Notes: a model not told the origin generated them from the sequence alone. A stretch of 64,000 nucleotides of DNA from Onthophagus taurus (GCF_036711975.1 NC_091970.1:12283501-12347500); one strand, 5' to 3'. Shown: positions 43,106 through 54,390, counted from the stretch's first letter. Made by a program: numbers and translations.

Positions 43106-46100
43106 TAGTGATGAAACGGATATCCGGCAACTATCCGGTATTTTTTAAAATCCGGTCAATTACCGGATAGTTATCAAATATCCGGCTTTGATCGGATATT
43201 AAAAACCTATTACTTAGTACTCCACCATTCACAGGAATTAGTATCTCTTTTAGGCGTTGGACACTGCAGACAATAATCAAGTTTAACCCCAATAGGACTT
43301 TTTTCATTGAATACAACTTTGTTTATTTTTATCATTAGCAACCTCCTTGTAACAATCCCAATACGATATATAAAATTTCTTGTTGCAGTTTCGTCTAGTT
43401 TCCTTCTCTTCGCTTGTAATTCATTGTAATTCATCATACATTCATTACTAACAGAACTGTCGCTGTTATCACTTTCGATTATTAATTAAAGTCTCATCTT
43501 TTTAATGCAAAAAGCTGCTTTGAAAAGTCACTTTTGGTTCTTGAGAAATAAATTTTTGAAATGATCGAATTTTGCAATTTTCGCCGATTAAGTTTTAAAA
43601 ATTCGTATAAAACCCATTTCTTGTAATATGAGTATGAAAATTTCCCAAAGTGTTAATAAAAGTGTCCTCTTTCCAATGAACCAACACGTTTTATAAAATA
43701 ACTTTTAGTTTTTGAGAAAACAATATTTGAAGTTTTGATAAAATTTTAGATGTTGCAATTTTCATCGATAACTTTCAAAATTCACTATAAAAATCATTTC
43801 TTGAAGGCTCTTTGTGGAAATATCACCAATTATTAATTAAAGTATCTTCTTTTTAATGCAAGAAGCCGTTTTGAAACATCACTTTTGGTTCTTGAGAAAT
43901 AAATTTTTGAAATGATCGAATTTTGCAATTTTCCCCGATTAAGTTTTAAAAATTCGTATAAAATCCAGTTCTTGGAATATGAGTATGAAAATTTCCCAAA
44001 GTGTTAATAAAAGTGTCCTCTTTCCAATGAACCAACGCGGTTTGAAAAATAACTTTTAGTTTTGGACAAAGCAAAATTTTGAAGTTTTGAAAACATTTTC
44101 GATGTTGCAATTTTCATCGATAATTTTCAAAATTCGCTATAAAATTAATTTCTTGAAGGATCCTTGTGGAAATATTACCAATTATTAACTAAAGTATCTT
44201 CTTTTTAATGCAACAAGCCGTTTTGAAAAATCACTTTCAGTTCTTGAGATATATATTTTTGAAATGATCGACAACTTTTTCGAATTTTTCAATTTTAGCA
44301 GATTAAGTTTTAAAAATTCGTATAAAATCCAGTTCTTGGAATATGAGTATGAAAATTTCCCAAAGTGTTAATAAAAGTGTCCTCTTTCCAAGGAACCAAC
44401 ACCTTTTATAAAATAACTTTTAGTTTTTGAGAAAACAATATTTGAAATTTTGATAAAATTTTCGATGTTGCAATTTTCATCGATAATTTTCAAAATTCGC
44501 TATAAAATTAATTTCTTGAAGGATCCTTGTGGAAATATCACCAATTATTAATTAAAGTATCTTCTTTTTAATGCAAGAAGCCGTTTTGAAACATCACTTT
44601 TGGTTCTTGAGAAATAAATTTTTTAAATGATCGACAATTTTTTCAAATTTTGCAATTATCGCCGATTAAGTTTTAAAAATTCGTATAAAATCCAGTTCTT
44701 GGAATATGAGTATGAAAATTTCCCAAAGTGTTAATAAAAGTGTCCTCTTTCCAATAAACCAACCCGTTTTGAAAAATAACTTTTAGTTTTTGAGAAAACA
44801 ATATTTGAAGTTTTAATAAAATTTTCGATGTTGCAATTTTCATCGATAATTTTCAAAATTCGCTATAAAATTAATTTCTTGAAGGATCCTTGTGGAAATA
44901 TTACCAATTATTAACTAAAGTATCTTCTTTTTAATGCAACAAGCCGTTTTGAAAAATCACTTTCAGTTCTTGAGATATATATTTTTGAAATGATCGACAA
45001 CTTTTTCGAATTTTTCAATTTTAGTAGATTAAGTTTTAAAAATTCGTATAAAATCCAGTTCTTGGAATATGAGTATGAAAATTTCCCAAAGTGTTAATAA
45101 AAGTGTCCTCTTTCCAATAAACCAACCCGTTTTGAAAAATAACTTTTAGTTTTTGAGAAAACAATATTTGAAATTTTAATAAAATTTTCGATGTTGCAAT
45201 TTTCATCGATAATTTTCAAAATTCGCTATAAAATTAATTTCTTGAAGGATCCTTGTGGAAATATCACCAATTATTAACTAAAGTATCTTCTTTTTAATGC
45301 AACAAGCCGTTTTGAAAAATCACTTTCAGTTCTTGAGATATATATTTTTGAAATGATCGACAACTTTTTCGAATTTTGAAATTTTCGCCGATTAAGTTTT
45401 AAAAATTCGTATAAAATCCAGTTCTTGGAATATGAGTATGAAAATTACCCAAAGTGTTAATAAAAGTGTCCTCTTTCCAATGAACCAACCCGTTTTGAAA
45501 AATAACTTTTACTTTTGGAGAAAACAGTATTTGAAGTTTTGAAAACATTTTCGATGTTGCAACTTCATCGATAATTTTCAAAATTCGCTATAAAATTAAT
45601 TTCTTGAAGGATCCTTGTAGAAATGTCACCAATTATTAATTAAAGTATCCTCTTTTTAATGCAACAGGCCGTTTTGAATAATCACTTTTAGTTTTTGAGA
45701 AATAAATCTTTTAAATGATCGATTTTTTCGAATTTTGCAATTTTCGCCGATTAAGTTTTAAAAATTCGTATAAAATACACTTCTTGGAATATGAGTATGA
45801 AAATTTTTCAAATTGTTAATAAAAGTGTCCTCTTTCCAATGAACCAACACGTTTTATAACTTTTAGTTTTTGAATAAACAATATTTGAAGTTTTGATCAA
45901 ATTTTCGATGTTGCAATTTTCATCGATAACTTTCAAAATTCACTATAAAAATCTTTTCTTGAAGGATCTTTGTGGAAATATCACCTATTATCAATGAAAG
46001 TATCATCTTTTTAATGCAAAAAGCCGTTTTGAAAAATCAGTTTTAGTTCTTGAGAAATAAATTTTTGAAATAATCGACAATTTTTTCAAATTTTGCAATT

Positions 46101-46560
46101 TTCGCAGATTAAGTTTTAAAAATTCGTATAAAATCCAGTTCTTGGAATATGAGTATGAAAACTTCCCAAAGTGTTAATAAAAGTGTCCTCTTTCCAATGA
46201 ACCAATCCGTTTTGAAAAATAACTTTTAGTTTTTGAGAAAACAATATTTGAAGTTTTGATAAAATTTTCGATATTAATTTTCATCGATAATTTTCAAAAT
46301 TCGCTATAAAATTCATTTCTTGAAGGATCCTTGTGGAAACATCGCCAATTAGTATCCTCTTTTTAGAGTTCAAAAAAGTTCATTTTGTATCTTGGATCCA
46401 AATAAGTTGACATATCTTATCAACTTTCTTATTAATTTCATTTTTATTCAAATATCGCAATCACTTCAGAAATGCACCAGAAATTATAACCATAATGGCC
46501 GGATAGATATGCCGGATAACCGGATATTCGGCCGAAGGGAATGCCGAATATTCATCACTA
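43106..46560. mobile_element. hAT element carrying a satellite array
   Basis: It begins TAGTGATGAAACGGATATCC and ends ...GAATATTCATCACTA, flanked by a perfect 8-bp duplication ATTTGTTT (43098-43105, 46561-46568). ATCCGG/CCGGAT words cluster at both ends (43117-43200, 46498-46540). The left end matches the inverted hAT end at 28790-28898. Inside, apart from a short unassigned minus frame at 43437-43210, there is only tandem satellite. Non-autonomous. Confidence 0.93.
43500..46370. repeat. ~360-bp dimeric satellite array inside the hAT
   Basis: Eight copies of a 351-365-bp unit, tracked by ATGAGTATGAAAATTTCCCA at about 43629, 43980, 44342, 44705, 45070, 45431, 45791 and 46150. Each unit is two diverged ~180-bp halves that share AAAATTC.CTATAAAA and CTTTTAGTTTTTGAGAAA words. 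Confidence 0.95.
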
Positions 46561-46568
46561 ATTTGTTT

Positions 46569-46923
46569 TGGAATTAAGTTTCACGAAAAACTTATTTCTT
46601 GAATAATTAATCTGGAGTTTACGAATAAGGGAGAGAAAAGTATCCAGTTTTCAGTGTAAGAAACTGTTTTTAAAAATTATATATAATTTTTGGGAAATAA
46701 ATGTTTAAATTTTGTTAGTCGTATTGAGTTTCACAATTTTTTGTGTTAAAAAATGTATTATTTAGAAAACTTATCTGGAATTTGTCTTGTTTTTAGTAAA
46801 AGGAAGTTTTTGAGAAATAAATTTTCAAGTGTGAATAAATATAAATTGATTAAACTAAAACTAGAACTGATAGTAGCACTATCACCAGAGCTAACACTAT
46901 ACTTCACTAGTCTTTTGAAAAAA
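46569..46923. repeat. Degenerate satellite-like flank
   Basis: No gene. TTTCTTGAATAATTAATCTG and GAGAAATAAATTTTCAAG echo the satellite inside the adjacent hAT. Confidence 0.5.
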
Positions 46924-46969
46924 TGTTTGACGTTTCGGATGCCATGGTGCAACCCCTTCTTCAGAAACA
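46924..46969 (-). ncRNA. Hammerhead-like stem-loop, copy 3 (most complete)
   Basis: Minus strand: stem I strands TGTTT and AAACA pair perfectly (five base pairs). Then CTGAAGA, one extra A, an imperfect stem II (GGGGTTGC / GCATCC), GAAA, the ACGT stem III and a GTC cleavage-type triplet. The order fits a type I hammerhead with a very short stem III, as known in Penelope-like elements. The extra base before stem II departs from the canonical core. Confidence 0.5.
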
Positions 46970-47087
46970 AGTTCGAAGTTCACTTCAAACTTGTTGTGAA
47001 CTGGAAATGCGCGTTAAAAAATATAACATAGATGTCCAAACCTTTTTACTGGAAGCATATCCTCCGAATTTTTATCGAATAGATTTA
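46970..47087. other. No gene recognised
   Basis: Short unassigned spacer before the Harbinger-type MITE. Confidence 0.4.
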
Positions 47088-47253
47088 GGGCCGGTTGTAC
47101 AAAATACCGATAAACATTCCGACAGCGTTATCTGGCCGATAAGTTAGCTTCTGTTGTATTACAATGTATAGATATTTTTGTCGGTGACATTATCGGCAGA
47201 ATTACTTATCGGGTACTCAGCAGTGCAGATAAAACAGTTATGCGCCTGATATA

Positions 47254-47357
47254 CAGGGTGATTCTTATTTCACATAAAAACCGTTACGTTAAATCATCTT
47301 AATTTATTGTCCTCTAAATGTCTCTGCTCTGTGTCGGTTCTTATGTGAATCACCCTG
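47254..47357. mobile_element. 104-bp MITE with CAGGGTGATTC ends
   Basis: CAGGGTGATTC at the left and GAATCACCCTG at the right with TA on both sides (47252-47253, 47358-47359). Its right half is the inverse of 1633-1688. Confidence 0.9.
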
Positions 47358-47650
47358 TATAAGGTTACCAAGGTTTATATAAAACCGTGTATGGTTACCG
47401 TATAGGTTAACCTATAACATCTTAAATCTTGAAATAGTAGCGGGAAGTCCCCTAGTGGCGGACATCTAAGGTTTTCAGAAAATAAAAACATAATGTAAGT
47501 TTATTTATGAATTAACTACGTAAAGAAAGTTTAAGATCGAAATAAATGAACAAAAATGTATCTTCTGCGTAAGCATACTTAGAACCACATGTTGTAACTT
47601 TGGTAATAAAAACTGCAATCGCTGCAAGCAGCACTTAGTACCGGACATTT

Positions 47651-49190
47651 TCAAAACATCCTGCATCTATCGCATATATAGCTCTCTGAACACTCAGGGG
47701 TGTCTGCACATTCTTCATGAGCCCACCCTTTACAGCTGGAGCACTGTATCCAGTCTTCGTTGTGGTCCTCTAAGCACACTTCGCAAATAGTTCTTCCAAT
47801 GTCAGATACTTCAATTAACGGTTCCTTCTTTGCTTTTCCACTTTTTCCTTTGACTTTTATTCCTTTGGTTTCTTTCCCCTTCTCGCCTATTGCTGCTTTA
47901 ACTCTTTTTCCAAATCTTTTCTTTTTGTCTTTAGCGTTCTTTTCATTCTCTTTTTCTTCAACGGTAATTTTGTACGGTTTTTTCACATTTACTCCTCCGA
48001 GCCGCTGACCGTTTTTTGGAAGCATCGGGAAATGGGGATTAATTTTGAACAATCTGGACAATATTTGGATAGCTTGGAGCTGCTGATTGTTGGTTCGTGA
48101 GTAGATCTTTTAGGAGTGCCTTTGCATTCTTCTGACACCAAATTGTTAGACAATTCTGCATCGCAGAAAGTTGATGAGCTACCAGCAAAGGCCAAATCAG
48201 TGGAATACACGGAAACTTCCCCGGTGTAACCTGGTGTGTTTGAGGAAGTTCCTGGGTCTTCTAGTGGAATATTGGAATATATACACGGCTGCAGCCAAAT
48301 AATCCAGGTCAAAAAATATATGTCTGTCGAATGGATGAATTCCTGTACATTTTAACCCAGAGATCGCAATATCTACTCGAGCTACTTTTGTGGCCGCTTC
48401 ATTGATCAGACCAGCAATATCGTAGTCGGTTGTCCGAGATCCAACATTTGCTCTGATCCATATCCCGCATCGTTGGTTGGAGGTAGTCTTAAATGGCTAC
48501 ATGAATGTTCTGTCTAGTGGTTGTAGTTTATGGCTGGTGTGTGGTGGTATGGTTATCAAATCAATGTTGTTTTATCGCCAAAAATTGATGACCGCCAGTA
48601 TCTTATGGCTACAATGGCCGTCCAACAAGACCAGTACAAGGCTCTCTTTCGTCGGGTGTGAATGTTTCGTGAATAGCTGCAACCATTGTAGGAAAAAATC
48701 ACTATTAATCCAGCCTTTTAGCTGGGCCACGCCTACGCTTTCGGATGGTACATTAATCATGAGCCTAGGAAATACAAAAAATGGCGGTATGAAGTGGCCG
48801 TTAACACTCATGCAAAACAAAACTGTTATATTTTTGCCTCTTTCAGCAGAAGTAAGCTTTTCTACTTAGCGTACAGCCTTCGGAGCAAGAACTTTTTGAT
48901 ATTTATGCACAGAGCCAGTTTCATCACAGTTATAAATATTGGAAGGTTGAAATTTGTATTGTGTCATCAGTTTTTCCAAGTTATCATAAAACATCTACTT
49001 GTGGTTTGTTAAACCCTACGGCTCGCATCATGTTCGTCGACTCAGGTGTTCTCAGCGATATATCTGGATGCCTTTGTATGAAATCGTAGTAAAAGTGTTT
49101 CCAGGCAACACCTTTCTCCTTATTAAAACGATGAGGAATCTTCAAAGCTTCAGCCAAATCGAAAGCTAACTTCAGAATTGTGTATCAAGT
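47651..49190 (-). pseudogene. pogo/Tigger transposase 3 with C-terminal PHD-like finger
   Basis: Minus-strand relic from about 49190: HRFNKEKGVAWKHF, LRTPESTNMMRAVGFN, FQPSNIYNCDETGSVHKYQK (first catalytic Asp), CMSVNGHFIPPFFVFPR, VLVLLDGHCSHKIL (second Asp) and IPPHTSHKLQPLDRTFM (third Asp, followed at once by TAG). After a long disordered stretch and a frameshift near 48060 the basic linker leads to CEVCLEDHNEDWIQCSSC, WAHEECADTPE and YICDRCRMF at 47651, a PHD/zf-type finger found at the end of a subset of insect Tigger transposases. Catalytic acids survive but stops and frame changes kill it. Confidence 0.87.
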
Positions 49191-49509
49191 GGAAATTAAC
49201 ACACGAGAACAGTTATTAAACAGAATACAAATGGCTGCTACTGAAATAAGAAATTAACCAGACATTTTAATTCGGCTGAAGAACTCTTTAATTCGTATAA
49301 TTTTGAACAATATTTGTAATATTTATGTGTTAAAAAAAATGTTGCAGTTAATTATGATATAAAAATTAAAACTTTAAAGTGTTATAATTTCGTAAATAAT
49401 TGAAATAGGACATATGTTCATTAACATTTTTTTTGGTAATTGGATTAGCTATCATATGTCAAAGTTTGATGGTGAGCTAACAAATCATCCTGTATAGTAG
49501 TTTAATTAT

Positions 49510-49607
49510 AATTTAATTGTCTCTATATTTTATTTTTCTTTCTATTTAAGTGTGTTGACCTGTCACCACGTTTTGTGGCACTCTGACAGAATAAATTATT
49601 ATTATTA
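49510..49607 (+). repeat. 3' tail of a non-LTR element
   Basis: CACTCTGACAGAATAAATTA followed by ATT repeats (to 49607) looks like the 3' end of a LINE or SINE on the plus strand; no coding part is attached. Confidence 0.5.
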
Positions 49608-49784
49608 CGGCACATATTACTAGATCTGTGGAAAAAGTGCTACCAACTGACTCTTATTTCGCCGATAGTAATCCTACCGACAAAAACAGTTTGTACAACA
49701 GCCAATATCTTTATCCTCCCGATAAGTTTATCAACCAGATAGTTATCAGATAGATTTATCAGTATATTGCACAACCAGTTCTTA

Positions 49785-50459
49785 CTATCACTTTTACTAT
49801 CCTTCTGATAAACTATCTACGGGATAATTACAATTACAGCGGTTTTAAGCGCTCTCATTGGTCAAAAAGCTGAATTTATCTATGGAATAACTTAATCAAG
49901 AGGTGGTAAAAGTGATTTCGCAGAAAATCTGGCAAGTTCCTCGGACTTTGCGCGTTCCTTTCTACTACAGGAATTGTGTATAATGCGCCATCATTTTGCT
50001 AATGTAATTCTATAAAACGCATGCAAATTATCGATATAATAGTTTCATATTTTCGAACTCGTATAAGCGTTAAAAAATCTGTAAGTAAATCAGTAAAAAA
50101 ATCTAGAATCTTGCAAAAATTTCGAACTTGAAGTACTGAAGTTACATTATATTAGTATTTAAGGAAAAAACGGTTAAAGTAATAGCCGTGTCGAATGGTG
50201 TGAGTCCTAACACAAGCAATTCATGTTACTGTCGGCACTCTATTCAACTGTAATTAGAACTAGTATTCAATGCTTGATTCTAGTATCAATTAGATGTACG
50301 CACTTTTTTCTTTTTCAAGATTTTACGATTGGTGTAGAGGCGACCAACTTCACATCTCGCATATTTCACTGTCACATTCTTCTCGAAGTCTTTTAATTTT
50401 GAACTGTTTTAGCGTAAATATACTGATCTCTGTTTAGACCATAAAACTTGTCTAAAAAG
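49785..50459. other. Non-coding, no gene recognised
   Basis: Upstream flank of a Tc1 relic; nothing else identified. Confidence 0.4.
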
Positions 50460-51320
50460 TGTGACAACAGTGTTAAGAAAAAAATTCAAATTTGAAAAAC
50501 GAAACATAAAACAATACGTGAAATTGCAGACGAACTTAATATTCCTGAAAGCACAGTGTGGAATGTAATCAAACATTATGGAGAAACTGGGCAAATTTTA
50601 GAAAAAAAAGGGTAAAAGTTCAGGTCCTCCAAACTTAGTTTCTGATAGAAATAAAAGAATACTTGTAAAAATCTGCAAAAAAGGACGAAGAAATACTTTA
50701 AGAGAAGTTACCACTGAATGGAATAATAAAACTGGATTAAATTTATCAAGGGAATGCTGTCGCAAATGGATTCTTAAAAGTGGATTAAAGTTTTACAAGG
50801 TTTACTTACAAATAATAATTTAAAAATGCAGCATTTAGAAAATTGTTGTTTTATAGGCAAAAGAAAAACCACTGTTAACAGAAAAACAAAAGAAAGCCAG
50901 ACTCACATGGGCAAAATCTAAACTCTCTTGGTTAGCAGAAGATGAGTCCAGGGTAATTCGCAATAAACATGAGGCATTTCATAAAGATTGTTAAAAACGT
51001 TGTGTAAAATTTTCGAAGGGAGTGATGATTTGGGGCTGTATGACAGCTTCAGGATTATTCAGGATTTTAATATCAACAAATACTACAAAACAGCTTACTA
51101 CCAAGTATCGTGAAGTTAAATGTTGGCGAAAATTACATATTTCAGCAGGATGGAGCGGCTTGTCATACGTCCAAAACTACAAAAAAGTGGTTTGGCGATC
51201 AAAATATTAATGTCCTGTCTTGGCCTTCCAACAGTCCAGATCTGAGTGAGTGTAATTGAAACAGTGTGGCACAAAATGAAACAAACTTTGAGGAACAACC
51301 CACAACGGACATTGAAATAA
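50460..51320 (+). pseudogene. Tc1-like transposase 2 with an intron-like interruption
   Basis: Plus strand. The HTH part reads TIREIADELNIPESTVWNVI and then GETGQILEKKG, with a one-base shift before GPPNLVSDRNKRI. A GT...AG segment (about 50800-50859) interrupts GLKFYK and AKEKPLL and looks like an intron. The catalytic half shows GVMIWGCMTASGLFRI, QQDGAACHTSKTT (second Asp), SWPSNSPDL and, in another frame, IETVWHKMK (third acid, Glu). About ten residues holding the first catalytic Asp (normally FSDES) are deleted between WLAEDE and SRVIRN. Confidence 0.85.
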
Positions 51321-51380
51321 AATGAAATATCAATAATATAAATATACATTTCATGACAATTATACACTACACACTACAAA

Positions 51381-51691
51381 TTACACATTAAAATTGTGAG
51401 ACTGAACTGTCGTAAGATATTCCTCGCACTCCATCAAATATTCTTTTATTTTCCTCTTAAACCGTTGCCTAGACAACGCAGTCAGCTGCGGTGGTAGTTC
51501 GTTGTAGAGTTTTGGACCCCAGTAATCCACATACTTTTGCGTTGATGCAATTCTGTGGTACGGTACCTGGTATTGGTGTCGTGATCTTGTCAGATAGCTA
51601 TGGGTACCACCATTGGAGGGAAAACAAGTAGTTCTTATAACTTTCGTCTGTTCGCAGCCCACACAGCACCAGCAATGCCCCCTTATGTAGT
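51381..51691 (-). pseudogene. LINE 5, C-terminal part (distal side of nested insertion)
   Basis: Minus strand RT tail: GTHSYLTRSRHQYQVPYHRI, then YWGPKLYNELPPQLTAL and FKRKIKEYL. The upstream part is at 54441-55505; across the LINE 4 insertion the frame continues once one copy of the TATGTAGT duplication is removed. Confidence 0.82.
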
Positions 51692-52106
51692 AATAATAAT
51701 AAACAAACTTTATTGCCATAAAAGAACAAAGGAAAATTGTACATTATTATAATTATCCTATATTAGCGGCGGTAGTGTAACAAAAAAAAAAGCAAAGATG
51801 ATTATAACAATGACAGTGGAAAACAAATCATAAATTCAATTCTGACAAACGGAACGATTTATCGCCAAAGACGATATCTTCCAATCGACCCAGTCTAAAC
51901 TATATTACAATGATACCACCAGATATACAGAATAGTAAGTAATTAAGGCACGCATAATTAACCAAAAGCGAAAAAGAAAAAAAAACAGACAACAAAAAGG
52001 AGGGAAGAAAAGTGTAAGAAATGCACAGAGTAACAAAGCAGAAAAGAAAGAAGGTGAATAAGGAACATAGGAAAGAAAGTAGAAAAGAAGAAAAGGAAGT
52101 AAAATA

Positions 52107-53294
52107 TTACAAGATCGCAATTTGACGGGAGAAGAGGAAATGTGTAAGACAAGTCTTGAAAGATGACAGGGTTGGAGCGTTTCTAATATCCATGGGGAGA
52201 CCATTCCAGAGGGATATGGCGTACAGCGTAAATGACCTGTGGTATAAATTCGTATGATGTATTGGGAATAGAAGAATTAAGTCCGATTGCGAACGAGTGG
52301 GACGCTCGTGTGATGATAAGAATTTAAAATTATTAAATAAGTACTGTGGACTCTGAGTCTTAATAATCTTATAGAGACTTGTTAACACACGGAAGGACCG
52401 ACGGTTTACATACGTAAGCAAACGTAAGTTATTGCGGTAAGGAGTAATATGACAATATTTCCCAAGATCGAATATAAAACGTATGCAATTATTTTGTAAT
52501 CTCTGGAGTTTATTACACAAAGATATCGACAGGTCAGTACAAACCGTATCCGCATAATCAAGATGTGGAAAAATCAGCGAATAACAGAGGTTGCGTCGAA
52601 CGTAAGGTGGAAGAAAACACTTAAATTTGCGGAGGGAGTGGAAACAAGAGTAAACCCTCTTACAAATCGCCTGAACCTGGGGGCGCCAAGACAGTGCAGA
52701 GTCCATCATAACTCCAAGATTCTTAATTACATCCGAAAATTTAATGACGGTGTCACCAAGTAGAAGTTGCGAGTTAGCAAAAGTAGCCACCCTGCTCCGT
52801 AGAGGATTTGTACCAAATCTTATGGCTTGGGTCTTATTAGCATTGAGCTTCAAACCGTATAGTTTAGACCACTCAAGCACTCTCGCAAGATCATTATTAA
52901 TTCGCTCAATAGCTTGAGGAAAGTCATTAACTGTTGTATCGGTATAGATCTGCAGGTCATCCGCGTAAAGATGAAAATTTGAAGAAATAAGCTTGGTGAC
53001 ACTATCAATGAAGATAGAAAACAGCAACGGACCGAGAACACTGCCCTGGGGCACACCACAAGAAAGCTCAAAGCGGTTGGAAAAGGTTGAATTGGCACGG
53101 ACACACAGTGTGCGATGCGAAAGATATGAATGAAACCATGAAAGACTCGAGGAAGAAAAACCAATAGATGAAAGTATAGAAAGAAGAAGATCGTAATCGA
53201 CAGAGTTGAAGGCTTTGCTGAAATCAAGTAGAACCAAAATAGTGAGACGACGGTTATCACAGGCAAGTCTTATATCATCCGTGATCTTGATCAA
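52107..53294 (-). pseudogene. LINE 4 reverse transcriptase
   Basis: Contains ILVLLDFSKAFNSVDYDLLL (first catalytic Asp), CGVPQGSVLGPLLFSIFID, FHLYADDLQIYTD (catalytic YADD), the thumb with IKNLGVMMDSALSW, and C-terminal AISLWNGLPMDIRNAPTLSS. The frame is intact for 395 codons. The fingers subdomain upstream (RPISILP...QSGFR) is mostly missing: only LEKH and a GFRRGRS-like stretch remain near 53300-53340, an internal deletion of several hundred bases. Confidence 0.92.
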
Positions 53295-53336
53295 GGAAGT
53301 AGTAGTACTACGACCCCGTCGGAAACCAGACTGTTT

Positions 53337-54390
53337 TCAATCGATGCTTCTCAAGAAAATCATAAACCTGGGTATGAAACTCATGAGACCCCTAATATCA
53401 TTAGTTAACCAAGGGGCAGGAAAATGTTTCACTCTCCTTTGCTTTACCGGAGCATGTTTGTCATACAAACATGTTACTTTATTATTAAAATAGTTAACCT
53501 TCGCGTCAATGTCCGTCATAAGATATAACGGTTTCCAGTCTATCCTCAGCGCATCAGAGTTGAGTTGTTGATAGTCAACACGTTTGAAATCACGGTAAGA
53601 TAGATTACGCTGAGGACAAACTACATTTCGGACTTGGACAGCGCAATAAATGTGCGGTGTGGTGATGGGTTGGTTGAGAAGGGATGATAGATAGATTTGA
53701 GGAAGAAGTGACAAATCGAAGTTTATCACTACGCAGGTCATCTCTCAATGTACACGTATTGAAATAGCCCATTAATACTATGGTGTCATAGCACATACTA
53801 TGTCTTTCAAGGAGATCCTCAAATTGCTCAAAGTAATTCATCATTGGGGGACAATAAAATACACCCAATAGTAGTTTAGCATTAACACACTTAACCTCAA
53901 TCAAAAGGAATTCCATTGCACGCGAAGATCCATCGGACAATTCAATCGAGTCAACCTGTAGTTGATCTTTGACATACGCAGCCACACCCCCACCCCTAGA
54001 ATACACGCGATCATTTCTCAGAAGACGATAGCCCGGAAGAACAAACATAGGAGAATGTAGGGAAGGCTTGAGCCAGGTTTCACTCACTAAGATTATGTCA
54101 AAAATACCAGATTCAAATGTGATCAAAAAGTCATTAAAGTGAGCAGTTAGACCCTGGACATTGACATGACACAGAGTGATGCAGTTCGTAAGATTAGAGA
54201 AGAGGTTAGACGGGGGAATCCCTATTAATTTATGCGGTTCATCGGCCTCAGCATTTCCACTGGAGTTTGAGAGGGTTAACCGAGGTAAATTCAAGAGCGA
54301 TCTTGTAGAAGAAGAAGAGGATGAAGAAGAAGAAGAAGAGGATGAAAAAGGAGAAGAAGAATCAGATGAAGAAGAATAACTAGTATCCAT
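53337..54390 (-). pseudogene. LINE 4 endonuclease
   Basis: Starts with a poly-Ser leader encoded by GAA-rich repeats (54305-54380), then CHVNVQGLTAHF (QxN-type), LVSETWLKPSLHS, YSRGGGVAAYVKD and LGVFYCPPMMN. The metal-binding GDFN motif reads VLMGYFNTC, with Asp replaced by Tyr, so cleavage activity should be lost. A frameshift near 53640 leads to the C-terminal part ending FPAPWLTNDIR. The frame then breaks at the internal deletion. Confidence 0.88.

Larger units (their letters stand above)
47088..49781. mobile_element. PIF/Harbinger-type MITE expanded by insertions
   Basis: The left end GGGCCGGTTGTACAAAATAC and the right end, inverted, GAACTGGTTGTGCAATATAC share ~22 of 27 bases. A 3-bp TTA duplication flanks it (47085-47087, 49782-49784), the Harbinger preference. 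CGATAAG/TATCGG words inside both halves are inverted copies. Within it sit a 104-bp MITE, a Tigger relic and a 3' tail fragment. Confidence 0.75.

Noticed and set aside
43210..43437. Minus ORF in the hAT as a transposase domain
   Set aside because: Contains a KRRKLDETATRNFIYRIG-like stretch but no catalytic or zinc-finger pattern I can identify; left unassigned.
47760..48008. Hydrophobic plus-strand ORF
   Set aside because: Antisense of the Lys/Glu-rich linker of Tigger 3.
51905..52204. Phe/Leu-rich minus-strand ORFs resembling membrane proteins
   Set aside because: Overlap the LINE 4 RT end and a purine-rich 3' UTR; the hydrophobicity comes from T-rich composition.
54176..54379. Acidic Glu-rich plus-strand ORF
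   Set aside because: Antisense shadow of the poly-Ser leader of the LINE 4 endonuclease.
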